A stretch of 64,000 bases of DNA from Synechococcus sp. KORDI-100 (lineage in GTDB: Bacteria; Cyanobacteriota; Cyanobacteriia; PCC-6307; Cyanobiaceae), in assembly GCF_000737535.1 (NCBI RefSeq), contig NZ_CP006269.1, positions 124,001 through 188,000 of the forward strand. The letters are read 5' to 3'. Below the pieces are notes generated by a model. That model was not told where the DNA came from and made no database searches. It saw only the letters and a program-made list of their open reading frames with translations. Shown here piece after piece: positions 26,162-37,087 of this stretch; the first letter of the stretch is position 1; the number at the start of each line of letters is the position of its first letter. The position numbers and the translations under genes are program-made.

Positions 26162-27328
26162 ATGAAAGTGGTCTGCTCCCAGGCGGAACTCAATGCAGCG
26201 CTGCAGCTCGTCAGCCGTGCCGTCGCGACACGCCCGACCCATCCCGTGCTGGCCAATGTTCTTCTGACCGCCGATGCTGGCACCGGACGCGTGAGCCTGA
26301 CCGGTTTTGATTTGAGTCTGGGGATTCAGACCTCACTGGCTGCCGAGGTGGAAAGCAGCGGTGCCATCACCCTTCCCGCCCGTCTGCTCGGCGAGATTGT
26401 CAACCGTTTGTCGAGCGATTCACCGATCACCCTCGCCACAGAGGAGTCCGGGGAACAGATTCAGCTCAACAGTCTCAGCGGCAGCTATCAGATGCGAGGC
26501 ATGCCTGCAGACGATTACCCCGAATTGCCGATGGTGGAAAGCGGCAGAACGTTGAAGCTTCAAGCCTCCGTTCTTGTGGAGGCTCTCAGGGGAACGTTGT
26601 TTGCCAGCAGTGGTGATGAGGCAAAGCAGCTCCTCACCGGTGTGCACCTGCAATTCCGTCAGCAGGCCCTCGAAGCAGCCGCCACGGATGGCCATCGCCT
26701 GGCTGTGCTGGAAGTGGACAACGTCCTTCAGGATCAGAGCGAGCCTTCCGTCAACCCTGACAGCGACGAGGAAGCCTTTGCCGTCACCTTGCCGGCCCGC
26801 TCCCTGCGCGAGGTGGAGCGAATGATGGCGGGATGGCGTTCCGGCGAGCCGGTGAGTCTGTTCTGTGATCGCGGTCAGGTGGTTTTTCTGGCTTCTGATC
26901 AGATGGTCACCAGTCGCACCCTGGAAGGCACCTATCCGAATTACCGCCAGCTGATTCCTGATGGTTTCAGCCGCAGCCTCGGCCTGGATCGTCGGGCCCT
27001 GATCGCCGCGCTTGAAAGGATCGCTGTGTTGGCTGATCAGCACAACAATGTCGTCAAGTTCATGACCGAGCCGGACAAGGGCATGGTCCAAATCAGTGCC
27101 GATGCTCAGGATGTCGGCAGCGGTTCGGAATCTCTGCCCGCCAATCTCAGCGGTGAAGCCTTGCAGATTGCCTTCAACGTCAGATATCTGCTCGATGGTC
27201 TGAAGGCCATGGCTGTGGACCGGGTGGTTCTCCATTGCAATGCGCCGACGACGCCTGCTGTGCTGAAGCCAGAGGAGGCTGCCGATGGGTTCACCTACCT
27301 GGTGATGCCGGTTCAGATCCGTTCCTGA
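26162..27328 (+). CDS. dnaN: DNA polymerase III beta subunit (sliding clamp)
   Basis: DnaN is the ring-shaped processivity clamp of the replicase. From ATG at 26162 the protein is 388 residues, starting MKVVCSQAELNAALQLVSRA. Family landmarks are HPVLANVLLTAD, LPARLLGEIVNRL, AATDGHRLAVLEV, EGTYPNYRQLIP and the C-terminal YLVMPVQIR. The 14 codons open upstream are not part of the fold. It is the first gene after the origin candidate and leads dnaN-PRC-purL-purF. Confidence 0.97.
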   Translation: MKVVCSQAELNAALQLVSRAVATRPTHPVLANVLLTADAGTGRVSLTGFDLSLGIQTSLAAEVESSGAITLPARLLGEIVNRLSSDSPITLATEESGEQIQLNSLSGSYQMRGMPADDYPELPMVESGRTLKLQASVLVEALRGTLFASSGDEAKQLLTGVHLQFRQQALEAAATDGHRLAVLEVDNVLQDQSEPSVNPDSDEEAFAVTLPARSLREVERMMAGWRSGEPVSLFCDRGQVVFLASDQMVTSRTLEGTYPNYRQLIPDGFSRSLGLDRRALIAALERIAVLADQHNNVVKFMTEPDKGMVQISADAQDVGSGSESLPANLSGEALQIAFNVRYLLDGLKAMAVDRVVLHCNAPTTPAVLKPEEAADGFTYLVMPVQIRS

Positions 27329-27329
27329 T

Positions 27330-28070
27330 GTGAATTTGCCGGATCAGCTGCTGCTCAGTGATCTGCTGCATCACACCGTGCGTTGTGATCTCGGCCTCGA
27401 TCATGGTCCCGGGGTCCAAGCTTGGATGCATCCACCGGTTCATCGCCTGCTCGGCTGGGTCAGTCGCCCGTCGGCTCTGCGCATGTCTCGGGAGGTGTGG
27501 CGTCTCGATCAGTGTTGTGGCTTGACGGATCAGCAGATCTTCGTTCGTGGAGAGCCAGCTCTGACCAATCAGGTGACCCTAGAGCGTCTGCCCACCCTGA
27601 TTGATGCCGATGTGCTCGATCGACATGGAGAACGCCTGGGAGGTCTGGTGGATCTTGTGTTCGAGCCCTCCTCCGGTGTGATCCAGCACTACCTGCTGTC
27701 CCGTAGTGATCCACGTCTGCCTGGCAGTTCACGGTGGCGTCTGACACCTGATCGCATCGTTGATCAGCAGCCCGGTGTCGTGTTGACCGGCCTGATCAGT
27801 CTGGAGGATCTGCCCCTGTCTCGAGCCAGTGTCAGACAGGATTTGCTGCAGCGGACCCAGCGCTGGAGAGACCAACTGCGTCAGATGGGTGATCGCGCTG
27901 GTGATCGCCTCGAAGGTTGGTTGGAAGAGCCGCCATGGCAGGAGGCCGATCAGCAGAAGCGCCAACCTACGCAGAGCCGTATGGACCATGATCCTCTTGA
28001 CGACTGGGATGACACCACCTGGCCGGCATCTCGTTCATCACGACATAGGGACGACGATCCCTGGGTCTGA
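27330..28070 (+). CDS. PRC-barrel domain protein
   Basis: A 246-residue soluble protein from GTG, one base after the dnaN stop. Two PRC-barrel-like stretches are seen: near residues 70-110 (QVTLERLPTLIDADVLDRHG and GGLVDLVFEP) and around 120-150. A charged, low-complexity tail rich in Asp, Gln and Arg ends DDDPWV. PRC-barrels occur in RNA-processing and photosynthetic proteins; the role here is unknown. Its position between dnaN and purL is as in marine Synechococcus. Confidence 0.75.
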   Translation: MNLPDQLLLSDLLHHTVRCDLGLDHGPGVQAWMHPPVHRLLGWVSRPSALRMSREVWRLDQCCGLTDQQIFVRGEPALTNQVTLERLPTLIDADVLDRHGERLGGLVDLVFEPSSGVIQHYLLSRSDPRLPGSSRWRLTPDRIVDQQPGVVLTGLISLEDLPLSRASVRQDLLQRTQRWRDQLRQMGDRAGDRLEGWLEEPPWQEADQQKRQPTQSRMDHDPLDDWDDTTWPASRSSRHRDDDPWV

Positions 28071-28085
28071 ATCCAGGGGGCATGG

Positions 28086-30437
28086 TTGTCGGCAACACTG
28101 GATGAAGGTGTGGTTTCAGTCTTGGTCTCCCTCTCCGATTCCCCTGGATATGACCATGTGGCAGCCCTCAGGCAGGAAGGTCTGAAGCCGCGGGATTGGG
28201 ATGAGATCTGTCGGCGTCTTGGACGGGCTCCGAATCGCGTCGAACTGGGAATGTTTGGCGTGATGTGGTCTGAACACTGCTGCTATCGAAATTCCAGGCC
28301 TTTGTTGCGGGGCTTTCCCACAACCGGACGGCGCATTCTGGTGGGGCCTGGGGAAAATGCCGGCGTGGTGGATCTCGGTGGTGGCCACCGCCTGGCGTTC
28401 AAGATTGAAAGCCACAACCACCCCTCGGCGGTTGAGCCGTTTCAGGGCGCTGCCACGGGTGTTGGAGGAATTCTGCGGGACATCTTCACCATGGGGGCAA
28501 GGCCGATTGCGTTGCTCAACGCCCTGCGTTTCGGTCCTCTAGAGGATTCGCTCAATGTGAGTTTGATGGAGGGGGTGGTGGCCGGCATCGCCCATTACGG
28601 CAATTGCGTTGGGGTGCCAACGGTTGGTGGCGAGGTGGTCTTTGACCCGTCCTATTCCGGCAATCCTTTGGTCAATGCCATGGCTCTGGGGCTGATGGAG
28701 ACCGAGCAGATCGTTCGTTCCGGCGCTGCAGGCCTGTCCAATCCCGTCGTCTACGTCGGCAGCACCACCGGACGGGATGGCATGGGGGGAGCCAGTTTTG
28801 CCAGCGCTGAACTCAGTGCTGATTCCCTGGATGATCGACCTGCCGTTCAGGTTGGTGACCCTTTCCTCGAGAAAGGTCTGATCGAGGCCTGTCTGGAGGC
28901 TTTCGGCACCGGTGACGTGGTGGCGGCTCAGGACATGGGTGCCGCAGGTCTCACCTGCAGTTGTTCAGAGATGGCAGCGAAGGGCGGGATCGGCATTGAG
29001 TTGGATCTGGATCGGGTACCAGCCAGAGAGCAGGGAATGACTCCGTATGAGTTTCTGCTGTCTGAATCCCAGGAACGCATGTTGTTCGTGGTGAAGGCTG
29101 GTCGTGAGGATCGATTGATGGAGCGTTTCCGGCGATGGGGCCTTCAGGCCGCCGTCGTCGGTCGGGTCCTTGAGGAGCCACTGGTGAGGGTGCTGCACAA
29201 CGGTGTTGTGGCCGCCGAGGTGCCCGCCACCGCTCTGGCGGACGACACGCCGATCGAACAACACGCCCTCCTGGATCAGCCTCCGGAGGATGTTCAGGCA
29301 CTCTGGCGCTGGCGGGAGGAGGAGGAGCCCGACGTCCGCGATCCTTCAGATCTGCTGATGCGCTTGCTGGACGACCCCACCATTGCCAGCAAACGCTGGA
29401 TCTATCGCCAGTACGACCAGCAGGTTCTGGCCAACACGGTGATGTCGTCCGGTGCTGGGGACGCAGCTGTTGTCCGCCTGCGTTCCCAGAACTCCATGGA
29501 GGATGAGATCCGTGGCGTGGCGGCCACAGTCGACTGCCCGAACCGCTGGGTTGCTCTCGATCCCGAGCGAGGCGCCATGGCTGCAGTGGCCGAGGCCGCC
29601 CGCAATCTCAGTTGCGTGGGCGCCGAGCCATTGGCGATCACGGACAATCTGAATTTTCCGTCTCCTGAGACGGGGCGGGGTTACTGGCAGCTTGCGATGG
29701 CCTGTCGCGGTATCGCCGAGGCGTGTCGCGTGTTGGAAACCCCTGTGACCGGCGGCAATGTCTCGCTGTACAACGAGACCAGAGCGGACGATGGAACGGT
29801 TCAACCCATTCACCCCACGCCCGTGATCGGCATGGTGGGTCTGGTGGAGGACATCACCAGGATTGTCGGGCTTCGCTGGCGTCAGTCCGGAGATGCCGTT
29901 GTCCTGCTCGGAGTGCCTCTTGATGATCAGGGAGATCCACGGTTGGGGATGGCAGGCAGCAGCTACCAGCAGCTGATCTCCGGCTGTCTGGCCGGGCGTC
30001 CCCCACTGGTGGATCTTGATCTCGAACAAGCTGTTCAGAGCCTGCTGCGCGAGGGGATCCATACCGGAGTGCTGGCGTCGTCTCACGACAGCAGCGACGG
30101 CGGACTGGCCGTGGCGCTCGCCGAGTGCTGCATCACGTCCGGTCTGGGTGTGGAACTGTCCGTCCAGGATCAGCCGATGCGCCTCGATCGAGCCCTGTTT
30201 GGTGAAGGGGGTGCCCGTGTTGTGGTGTCGGTGAAGTCGGAACGAATGGACCTTTGGCAGAGCCTGATCCAGCGTCATCCGGATGTTCCCGTCACTGCGC
30301 TTGGGCGTGTGGTCGAGCAACCCGTCCTGCAATTCGACCTTGCCGGACAACGGGTTCTGGAGCGACGTGTTCAGGACCTGCAGCAGGTTCACGAAGAGGC
30401 TTTGCCACGACGTCTCAAGCGTGATGCAGAATCTTGA
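28086..30437 (+). CDS. purL: Phosphoribosylformylglycinamidine synthase subunit PurL
   Basis: PurL, with PurS and PurQ, converts formyl-GAR to formylglycinamidine ribotide using ATP and ammonia from glutamine. The 783-residue small-type PurL has [59 protein letters not shown] and [16 protein letters not shown]. The marked start is TTG at 28086; homologues vary in the first 25 residues, so GTG codons shortly downstream are possible. The end overlaps purF by 14 bases. Confidence 0.97.
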   Translation: MSATLDEGVVSVLVSLSDSPGYDHVAALRQEGLKPRDWDEICRRLGRAPNRVELGMFGVMWSEHCCYRNSRPLLRGFPTTGRRILVGPGENAGVVDLGGGHRLAFKIESHNHPSAVEPFQGAATGVGGILRDIFTMGARPIALLNALRFGPLEDSLNVSLMEGVVAGIAHYGNCVGVPTVGGEVVFDPSYSGNPLVNAMALGLMETEQIVRSGAAGLSNPVVYVGSTTGRDGMGGASFASAELSADSLDDRPAVQVGDPFLEKGLIEACLEAFGTGDVVAAQDMGAAGLTCSCSEMAAKGGIGIELDLDRVPAREQGMTPYEFLLSESQERMLFVVKAGREDRLMERFRRWGLQAAVVGRVLEEPLVRVLHNGVVAAEVPATALADDTPIEQHALLDQPPEDVQALWRWREEEEPDVRDPSDLLMRLLDDPTIASKRWIYRQYDQQVLANTVMSSGAGDAAVVRLRSQNSMEDEIRGVAATVDCPNRWVALDPERGAMAAVAEAARNLSCVGAEPLAITDNLNFPSPETGRGYWQLAMACRGIAEACRVLETPVTGGNVSLYNETRADDGTVQPIHPTPVIGMVGLVEDITRIVGLRWRQSGDAVVLLGVPLDDQGDPRLGMAGSSYQQLISGCLAGRPPLVDLDLEQAVQSLLREGIHTGVLASSHDSSDGGLAVALAECCITSGLGVELSVQDQPMRLDRALFGEGGARVVVSVKSERMDLWQSLIQRHPDVPVTALGRVVEQPVLQFDLAGQRVLERRVQDLQQVHEEALPRRLKRDAES

Positions 30438-31923
30438 TGCCGATCTGAAGTCGAGGCGCCCCGTGCAGCTGCTTGAGACCGAGCGTCCCGATCGTATGGA
30501 GGAGGCCTGCGGCGTTTTCGCCGTTCTCGCCGCTGAGCAACCCGTCGCCAACCTTGCCTATTTCGGCCTGTATGCCCTGCAGCATCGTGGCCAAGAATCT
30601 GCTGGCATTGCGGTGTTCAACCAGGGCAACGTCCGCCTTCACAAGGACATGGGCCTGGTGAGTCAGGTGTTTGATCAGGACGTGCTGGCCCGCATGCCAG
30701 GCGACCTTGCGATCGGCCACAACCGTTATTCGACGACGGGCAGCAGTCGCGTCTGCAATGCCCAGCCCGTGGTTTTGATGACCCGACTCGGAGCCTTCGC
30801 CCTGGCTCACAACGGCAACCTCGTGAACGCTGCCGAACTTCGCAAAGCTGTTGATGATGGTCAGGTGGAATTCACGTCCACCACGGATTCAGAACTGATC
30901 GCGTTCGCTGTTCAACAGGCCGTTGAGCGGGGCCTGGACTGGTCAGATGCGATTCGTGCTGCGCTTGAGCTCTGCAAGGGTGCTTTCAGCCTGGTGATCG
31001 GCACCCCCGAGGGTTTGTTTGCAGTCAGGGATGGTCATGGCATCCGACCGTTGGTGTTCGGGCGCTTGGGTGATCCCGAAGCAGGACACTGGGTTGTGAG
31101 TAGCGAGAGCTGTGGACTGGAGATCATCGGCGCCCATTACGTCGATGACGTGCGTCCCGGTGAACTGGTCCTGTTCCGAGAGGGCAGTCAGGAGCCGACC
31201 CGACTGAGCTGGAGCGAGGAGCCCAATCGACTGTGCGTTTTCGAGATGATTTATTTCTCGCGTCCGGACAGTCGCTTTTTCGGAGAATCTCTCTACAGCT
31301 ATCGCCAGAGAATTGGTCAGACCCTCGCCAGGGAATCCGCCGTCGACGCCGATCTGGTGATTGGTGTTCCCGATTCAGGCATACCGGCTGCGATCGGTTT
31401 TTCTCAGGTCAGTGGCATTCCCTATGCCGATGGGTTGATCAAGAACCGCTACGTGGGTCGCACCTTCATTCAGCCGACACAGGCGATGCGAGAAGCCGGA
31501 ATTCGCGTCAAGCTCAACCCGCTTCCGGATGTTCTCGCTGGTCAGAGGATTGTGGTGATTGATGACTCCATCGTTCGTGGAACAACGAGCCGCAAACTCG
31601 TGGTGGCTCTGCGGGAAGCCGGAGCCACGGAAGTGCACATGCGGATCAGTTCACCACCGGTCACCCATCCCTGCTTCTACGGAATCGACACCGACACGCA
31701 GGATCAGCTGATCGCCGCCCGTCTGACGCTTGAGGAGATCGAAGAACAGCTCAAGGTGGATTCACTCGCTTACCTCAGCAAGGAGGGAATGGTGGCAGCA
31801 GCGAAAGCGGACTCCGGTCACTTCTGCACGGCTTGTTTTGATGGCGACTACCCGATTCCGATGGATCAGGAGGTTCTCTCCAGCAAGTTGATGCTGGAAC
31901 CTGCAGGCATTGCTGCCGGATAG
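30424..31923 (+). CDS. purF: Amidophosphoribosyltransferase
   Basis: PurF makes phosphoribosylamine from PRPP and glutamine, the first step of purine synthesis. From ATG at 30424 the protein is 499 residues. A short propeptide precedes CGVFAVLA, whose Cys becomes the N-terminal nucleophile. Other marks are [12 protein letters not shown], the PRPP-binding loop [16 protein letters not shown], and Cys residues in the C-terminal half (for example [11 protein letters not shown]) that fit the Fe-S type. Translation is probably coupled to purL. Confidence 0.97.
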   Translation: MQNLDADLKSRRPVQLLETERPDRMEEACGVFAVLAAEQPVANLAYFGLYALQHRGQESAGIAVFNQGNVRLHKDMGLVSQVFDQDVLARMPGDLAIGHNRYSTTGSSRVCNAQPVVLMTRLGAFALAHNGNLVNAAELRKAVDDGQVEFTSTTDSELIAFAVQQAVERGLDWSDAIRAALELCKGAFSLVIGTPEGLFAVRDGHGIRPLVFGRLGDPEAGHWVVSSESCGLEIIGAHYVDDVRPGELVLFREGSQEPTRLSWSEEPNRLCVFEMIYFSRPDSRFFGESLYSYRQRIGQTLARESAVDADLVIGVPDSGIPAAIGFSQVSGIPYADGLIKNRYVGRTFIQPTQAMREAGIRVKLNPLPDVLAGQRIVVIDDSIVRGTTSRKLVVALREAGATEVHMRISSPPVTHPCFYGIDTDTQDQLIAARLTLEEIEEQLKVDSLAYLSKEGMVAAAKADSGHFCTACFDGDYPIPMDQEVLSSKLMLEPAGIAAG

Positions 31924-31926
31924 GGG

Positions 31927-34422
31927 TCAGCTAACTGTCTTGTCCTGCACAAGGGGAACCAGGTGGGTGAGGGTTTCACCGGACCCAAGAACCAGCTGTG
32001 TCGAACTGGTTTCACCCGGTTTGCAGCATGGATAGTCGTTCGCATCCAATCGCCCGTGGCGTTTCTGGCTGGTGATCAGCCCGATCAGACCAGCTCCGCT
32101 GCAGATGGCCTGAACCTTGTCGTTCTTTCCCTCCAGTTGCACGGCAACCTCGCCGAGGTCTCCCCGCTGGCAGCGTCGCAGCTGAGAAGCATCGATGCGA
32201 CTGATTCGACCTTGAACCGTGGCCACAAGGATTGTCTGGGTCGACATCAGACTGACTGCACCCGCCAACTGCTCTCCGGGGAACAGCCGCATCGTCATGG
32301 GTCCCTGAGCCAGGCGTCCCATCAGCGGTAAACAGTCCTCCTGAACCGGAAGTTTGATGACCCGGCCGATGTCGCTCACAAGAGCTAGATCCGAAGCGTT
32401 TCGGCAGATCACGGCGGCGCGCAGACTGATTCCGTCCTTGAGCTTCACCACACTGGTGGCCCGTCCGGAGAGATCCAGGACTTCGCTGAGGGGAAGCCGT
32501 TTGAATCGTCCGTCGCTGCTCAGCAGACCGAGACTGAGTTCGGAGCAGTCTCCCTGAGGCAGAGGTTCGATTCCGATCACAGGATCTCCCTCAAGACCAG
32601 TCGGCAGGAAACGTTCGAGCATGCCCGGTTGTTGACCGGCAAATTCCCAGCGCACGGTTGCAACGCGGCCGCCAGCGCTGATCGCCAGCAACCGCGGAGG
32701 GGGTTCGATCGGCAGGATCAGTCTCGCCGGCGAAGGCTCATCACCAAGAGGGCTCGCTTCGTTGAGGTGGAGACGGCCAAGGACCTGGGGAGAGATCACC
32801 TTCACCTGACCATCGGCCTGAATCAGGAGACGAGCATCCGCCGGCAGCGCTGCGAGGGCCTGTTGCCTCAGCAGTTCCGTATTGGGTCGCTGGCTGGCGG
32901 CCCGTTCCGCCATCAATTCATCGCCCCCTTCCACCAGCCGTGTGCGTCTCGCTGTCGCAAAGCGTTTCTTCAGTCCCTTCAGCTCATTCACGAGCGCATC
33001 GAGAAGCTGATCCCTGTTCTCCAGAAGCAGTTTCAGGCGCTCCCGTTCCTGACGCAGATCCTCCAGTTCCTTGCGAAGGCTCTCCTGCTCCAGTCCGGTG
33101 AGACGTCGCAAAGGCATCGCCAGCACAGCATCAGCCTGACGTTCCGACAGATCCAGACGCACCATCAGGCTGGCTCTAGCTGACGCAGCATCGGCTGCCT
33201 CCTGGATCATGCTGATCACGTCCTGCAGGTTGTTCAGCGCGGTGATCAGGCCAGATACCACTTCGAGTCGGTCTTCCGTCTTGCGCAGCGCGTAGCTGGT
33301 GCGTCGGATCAGGGTCAGTTCCCGGTAATCGAGAAACGTCTGAAGCAGCTGGCGCAGGGAGAGCTGCTGGGGTTGGCCATTGACGAGAGCCAGGAGGATG
33401 GCTCCGAAGTTGCTCTGCAGGGCCGTGCGTCGTTGCAGGTCTGCGAGCACTTTTTCCGGGTTTCCGTCTCTGCGCAGTTCCACCACCACGCGCATCCCTT
33501 CGCGGTCGCTTTCGTCGCGGATGTCTGCGATGCCGCCGATTTTTCCGTCGTTGACGAGTTCGGCCAGTTTTTCAATCCAACCGGCCTTGCTCAATTGGTA
33601 TGGGAGTTCCGTGATCACCACAGCGTTGCGCTTATGGCGTCCCTTGCCGGGTTGCACTTCCTCGATGTGAGCCACACCCCGCATCGGGATGCTGCCGCGG
33701 CCGCGCAGGTAGGTATCCCGAAGGCCACTGCTCAGCAGGACCTCTCCTCCAGTCGGAAAATCAGGTCCCGGGATCAGCTCAAGCAGCCGCTCGTCGCTGA
33801 GCGCGGGCTTGCGAATCAGGGCGATCAGCCCATCCACCACCTCACCGAGATTGTGAGGGGGGATGCTGGTGGCCATGCCAACGGCGATGCCTGAACATCC
33901 GTTGAGCAGCAGGAAGGGAAGCTGCGCCGGCAGCACCGTGGGTTCCTGTTGGGAACCATCAAAGTTCGGTGCGAAATCAACGGTGTCGTCGCCGATTTCT
34001 TCGAGAAGTGCCTGATGGGCGATTGGAGCCAGACGCGTTTCGGTGTATCGCATGGCGGCCGGCGGATCGTCGTCGACCGAGCCGAAGTTGCCGTGTCCAT
34101 CCAGCAGAGGGTGACGGCTGGAGAAGGTCTGAACCAACCGCACCAGTGCGTCGTAGACAGCCTGATCGCCATGGGGGTGGTACTTGCCCAGAACATCACC
34201 GACGACGCGGGCGCACTTGCGGTAGGGGCGATCGGGTGTGAGTCCGAGCTCCTGCATTGCATACAGGATCCTGCGTTGAACAGGTTTCAACCCATCGCGG
34301 GCATCCGGAAGTGCCCGACCCACGATCACGCTCATGGCGTACTCGAGGTAGGAGCGCTGCATCTCCTGATGCAGGGCGATCGGTTGGACGCGCTCCTCAG
34401 CCATTCCGTCCGCTGAATTCAT
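31927..34422 (-). CDS. Type IIA DNA topoisomerase subunit A (GyrA/ParC-like)
   Basis: An 831-residue breakage-reunion subunit. It has [13 protein letters not shown], the [16 protein letters not shown] region, and [10 protein letters not shown] with the catalytic Tyr, followed by a coiled coil and a six-bladed beta-pinwheel C-terminus. Where gyrases carry the QRRGGKG box, the best I see is CQRGDLGE, a poor match. The protein may therefore act as a topoisomerase IV-like subunit or a divergent gyrase. The gene faces purF tail to tail with 3 bases between. The start may be ATG 34422 or 34404. Confidence 0.92.
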   Translation of the reverse strand: MNSADGMAEERVQPIALHQEMQRSYLEYAMSVIVGRALPDARDGLKPVQRRILYAMQELGLTPDRPYRKCARVVGDVLGKYHPHGDQAVYDALVRLVQTFSSRHPLLDGHGNFGSVDDDPPAAMRYTETRLAPIAHQALLEEIGDDTVDFAPNFDGSQQEPTVLPAQLPFLLLNGCSGIAVGMATSIPPHNLGEVVDGLIALIRKPALSDERLLELIPGPDFPTGGEVLLSSGLRDTYLRGRGSIPMRGVAHIEEVQPGKGRHKRNAVVITELPYQLSKAGWIEKLAELVNDGKIGGIADIRDESDREGMRVVVELRRDGNPEKVLADLQRRTALQSNFGAILLALVNGQPQQLSLRQLLQTFLDYRELTLIRRTSYALRKTEDRLEVVSGLITALNNLQDVISMIQEAADAASARASLMVRLDLSERQADAVLAMPLRRLTGLEQESLRKELEDLRQERERLKLLLENRDQLLDALVNELKGLKKRFATARRTRLVEGGDELMAERAASQRPNTELLRQQALAALPADARLLIQADGQVKVISPQVLGRLHLNEASPLGDEPSPARLILPIEPPPRLLAISAGGRVATVRWEFAGQQPGMLERFLPTGLEGDPVIGIEPLPQGDCSELSLGLLSSDGRFKRLPLSEVLDLSGRATSVVKLKDGISLRAAVICRNASDLALVSDIGRVIKLPVQEDCLPLMGRLAQGPMTMRLFPGEQLAGAVSLMSTQTILVATVQGRISRIDASQLRRCQRGDLGEVAVQLEGKNDKVQAICSGAGLIGLITSQKRHGRLDANDYPCCKPGETSSTQLVLGSGETLTHLVPLVQDKTVS

Positions 34423-34449
34423 TGCGGAAGGCGCTCAGCCTACCGATGG

Positions 34450-35343
34450 TCAGGAGCGTTTTTTCCATGTGGCATTCGCTCTGGCTCGTTCGACGGTGTC
34501 TTCCATCTCCTCATCGGCGAGGAGCTGGGCGGCGGCGGCGCGGATCCTGGTTCCCCACAACTGTTCCTCCTGGTGGGGATCCAGCACGTAATTCGGTTCC
34601 TTGGCCAGGGCGTTCTTCGCCAGACGGAGAGCTTCGTTTCGATGGCGATCCTCTCGATACAGCGCAGCAGCCAGTGCCAGCATCGGTTCAGGATTGTTCT
34701 CAATGCTCAGAACCTGGCGCCAGCGCCGGATCGCCTCCTCCCGATTGCCCAGCTGGTAAAGCACCAAGGCCTGGTTGTTCAGGGCTTCCCAGAAATCCGG
34801 TTTGAGTGCTGTGGCTTTTTCAAAAGCCTGCAGGGCCATCTTCAGTTCTGCCTGCATGATCCGCGCGTTGCCCAGATCGAAGTAGGCGCCGGAATTGTTC
34901 GAGTCGAGTTGCAAGCCTCGATTCAGCAGGCTGATCGCTTCGTCCGGACGATCGGATCGCAGGGCGATGGCAGCTTCTGCAAACCACAGTCCGGCTTTGT
35001 CTGGATTAAGGCTTTTTGCCTTCGCCAATGACACGCTGGCAGCATCGAGCTGTTCACTGCGAAGCTGGGCTTCTGCCAGCACCGACCAGAGCCGTTCATC
35101 GTCGGGTTGCAGCCGAACGGCCAGGGCTGCGAGTTGGGCTGCTTCCCGCGGTTGCCCGAGCTGCAGCAGTTGGGCTGCGGTGCGTCCGATGCCGAGCGAT
35201 GAACCCTTCAGTTCCTCTTCGGATGGCAGGTAGACGTAGGGAACCAGGGCTTGAGCGGGCAGGCTCCAGCCCATCAGGCCGAGGCCGAGAAGCGTTGCAG
35301 CCAGTCGTCCGAACGCTGATTGACTGTTACGCCGTTGCGCCAT
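34450..35343 (-). CDS. Exported tetratricopeptide-repeat protein
   Basis: From ATG at 35343, 297 residues starting MAQRRNSQSAFGRL with a signal peptide ending PAQALV. TPR units cover about residues 60-230, for example LWFAEAAIALRSDRPDEAIS, AYFDLGNARIMQAELKMAL and ALNNQALVLYQLGNREEAI. Probably a periplasmic or lumenal scaffold for protein contacts. It lies between queG (16 bases upstream) and the topoisomerase gene (27 bases downstream), all leftward. Confidence 0.85.
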   Translation of the reverse strand: MAQRRNSQSAFGRLAATLLGLGLMGWSLPAQALVPYVYLPSEEELKGSSLGIGRTAAQLLQLGQPREAAQLAALAVRLQPDDERLWSVLAEAQLRSEQLDAASVSLAKAKSLNPDKAGLWFAEAAIALRSDRPDEAISLLNRGLQLDSNNSGAYFDLGNARIMQAELKMALQAFEKATALKPDFWEALNNQALVLYQLGNREEAIRRWRQVLSIENNPEPMLALAAALYREDRHRNEALRLAKNALAKEPNYVLDPHQEEQLWGTRIRAAAAQLLADEEMEDTVERARANATWKKRS

Positions 35344-35359
35344 GGGTGCCAGACAGTTG

Positions 35360-36325
35360 TCAAAGAGTAGGGGGCTGATCCGTCCGTGCTGCTTTTGCAT
35401 TTCTCCGCCACATCCAGGGCTTGATCCGTCTCAGCGCTGAACTGCGCAGTCGTTGATCCCAAGTTTCGTCGTCCCAGCTGAGGGCTTGCTGTTGGGTCAG
35501 CTGCAGCAGCCAGGGTCTCGGTTGCAGATCGGGCTCCGTTGTCTGCGGCAGGCTGCGGTGATTCCACGGACAGACGTCCTGGCAGATGTCACAGCCTGCG
35601 ACCCAGGGTCCAAGGGCATTCTCGATCTCCTGCGGCAGCTGAGGGTTGCGGTTTTCGATCGTGTGATACGCCAGACAGCGGGAGGCATCCACCACGAACG
35701 GTTCCCGGATCGCTTCGGTGGGGCAGGCCTGCATGCAGGCCGTGCAGCGCCCGCAGAGACTGCGAGCCGGTTCATCCGCCTGCAGCCGCTCCGTGATCAG
35801 CAGATGTCCCAGCACCATCCACGAGCCCCGGGTGCTGTTGATCAGATTGCTGTGTTTGCCAATCCATCCCAGTCCTGCTTCCTCGGCCCAGGCTTTGTCG
35901 AGCAGCGGCGCCGAGTCGACGCAGACCCGCCAGCGGACGTCGGGGCATTGTTCGGACAGCCAGCGTCCAATCCGTCGCAGACGTTGATCAACGACACGGT
36001 GGTAATCGCGACCCCAGGCGTAACGGGCGATCTTGAGGTGTCCGGGCTGGGTTTGCTGATCGACGTAGTAATTGAGGCCAACGGCCAGCACGCTTCTGGC
36101 TCCATCGAGAAGTTGCGCGGCATCCAGGCGTCGTGGGGCGGCCATCCAGGCCATGTCCGCTGCGTGGCCTTGGTTCAACCAGCGTTGCAAGGCTTCGGTG
36201 CGCATCTGCAGCCGACCGCTCCCCGGCAGATTCGCGATTCCCACCGGCTCAAAACCCTCCCGCCGCGCACGGTCTTTCAGAGCGGCGCTCAGGTTCTGCA
36301 AGGAGCTTGGTTCAGCGTCGGCCAT
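35360..36325 (-). CDS. queG: Epoxyqueuosine reductase
   Basis: QueG is a cobalamin and [4Fe-4S] enzyme that reduces epoxyqueuosine to queuosine in tRNA. From ATG at 36325 it has 321 residues. It shows ARYAWGRDYHRVVDQRLRR, DSAPLLDKAWAEEAGLGWIGKH, and two ferredoxin-type motifs, CGRCTACMQACPT and CDICQDVCPWN, plus CLAYHTIENR. The much longer open frame upstream is antisense to the HpsJ gene and rejected; ATG at 36355 (MPKKRP) is a possible longer start. Confidence 0.94.
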   Translation of the reverse strand: MADAEPSSLQNLSAALKDRARREGFEPVGIANLPGSGRLQMRTEALQRWLNQGHAADMAWMAAPRRLDAAQLLDGARSVLAVGLNYYVDQQTQPGHLKIARYAWGRDYHRVVDQRLRRIGRWLSEQCPDVRWRVCVDSAPLLDKAWAEEAGLGWIGKHSNLINSTRGSWMVLGHLLITERLQADEPARSLCGRCTACMQACPTEAIREPFVVDASRCLAYHTIENRNPQLPQEIENALGPWVAGCDICQDVCPWNHRSLPQTTEPDLQPRPWLLQLTQQQALSWDDETWDQRLRSSALRRIKPWMWRRNAKAARTDQPPTL

Positions 36326-36385
36326 CGACCGTAAAGTTGGGCGCTTTTTTGGCATCTTCACGTGACCGCAACCGATACGGGACGC

Positions 36386-37024
36386 ATGGCAAACGGACGT
36401 TTGGCTCCGGTGCTCCGCTGGCTCGGCCTCACCATGGTGGTGGTACTTCTGCTTCAGATGGCCGCCGTGCTCACGGGGATTGACTGGAGCGATGAAACCC
36501 GACGCCCGCAGGTGATCGGACCACTGGTGGCGATTGCGCCCATGGGCTTCATGGGGCTTCTGATCGCTCTGATCGGTTCCCGCTTGGATCTCCCGGAGCA
36601 GCGGGCGACGCCACTGCGTTGGATCGTTTGTGTGCTGTCTGCGGTTCTTGCGATCGGCATGTTGGCGGCTGTCCCCCTGTCTCTCTCCTCTGATGGATCG
36701 GAGGGTCCTGCAGCACAGCGGATCGACCAGGGCCGCAAAGCCCTTGAAGAAGCTCGAACCATCCGTGAGGACGACAAACAGGTTGCGGCGATCGGGGAGC
36801 AACTGGCTGAGGCCGGTCAGCTCGCGGCGGATGCCACAGCCGAAGACAAAAAACGTGCTGCAGAGCAGATGATCGATCTGCAGATCACTCAGATGGATGA
36901 GCAGCTCAAATCGCTGGAGACCCAGCAGAGTCGGGCTGACAACCAGCGTCTGATCGGCGGGACAGGAAGTGCTGTGGTGCTGGCGATTGCCTTCGTTCTG
37001 CTCGCCCTTTGCGCCGTTCTCTGA
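36386..37024 (+). CDS. HpsJ-like membrane protein
   Basis: A 212-residue protein with three hydrophobic segments in the N-terminal half (about residues 10-30, 45-65, 80-100), a long charged coiled coil (about 110-185, rich in Ala, Glu, Gln) and a C-terminal membrane segment. This layout matches the HpsJ family, named for polysaccharide secretion in filamentous cyanobacteria; the role in a unicell is unknown. GTG at 36362 would add eight residues. Divergent from queG. Confidence 0.7.
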   Translation: MANGRLAPVLRWLGLTMVVVLLLQMAAVLTGIDWSDETRRPQVIGPLVAIAPMGFMGLLIALIGSRLDLPEQRATPLRWIVCVLSAVLAIGMLAAVPLSLSSDGSEGPAAQRIDQGRKALEEARTIREDDKQVAAIGEQLAEAGQLAADATAEDKKRAAEQMIDLQITQMDEQLKSLETQQSRADNQRLIGGTGSAVVLAIAFVLLALCAVL

Positions 37025-37087
37025 CCTTTCGGCACCGGGTGCTGGTTAGGTTGGTTCCAATCTTCCGACTCAGGGCTCAGAAGCTCC

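Noticed and set aside
26420-27235. A 271-codon minus-strand open frame
   Set aside because: Antisense to dnaN, with no recognisable domain.
29346-30551. A 401-codon minus-strand open frame
   Set aside because: It is antisense to purL and the purF start; composition is typical of shadow frames and purL is unmistakable.
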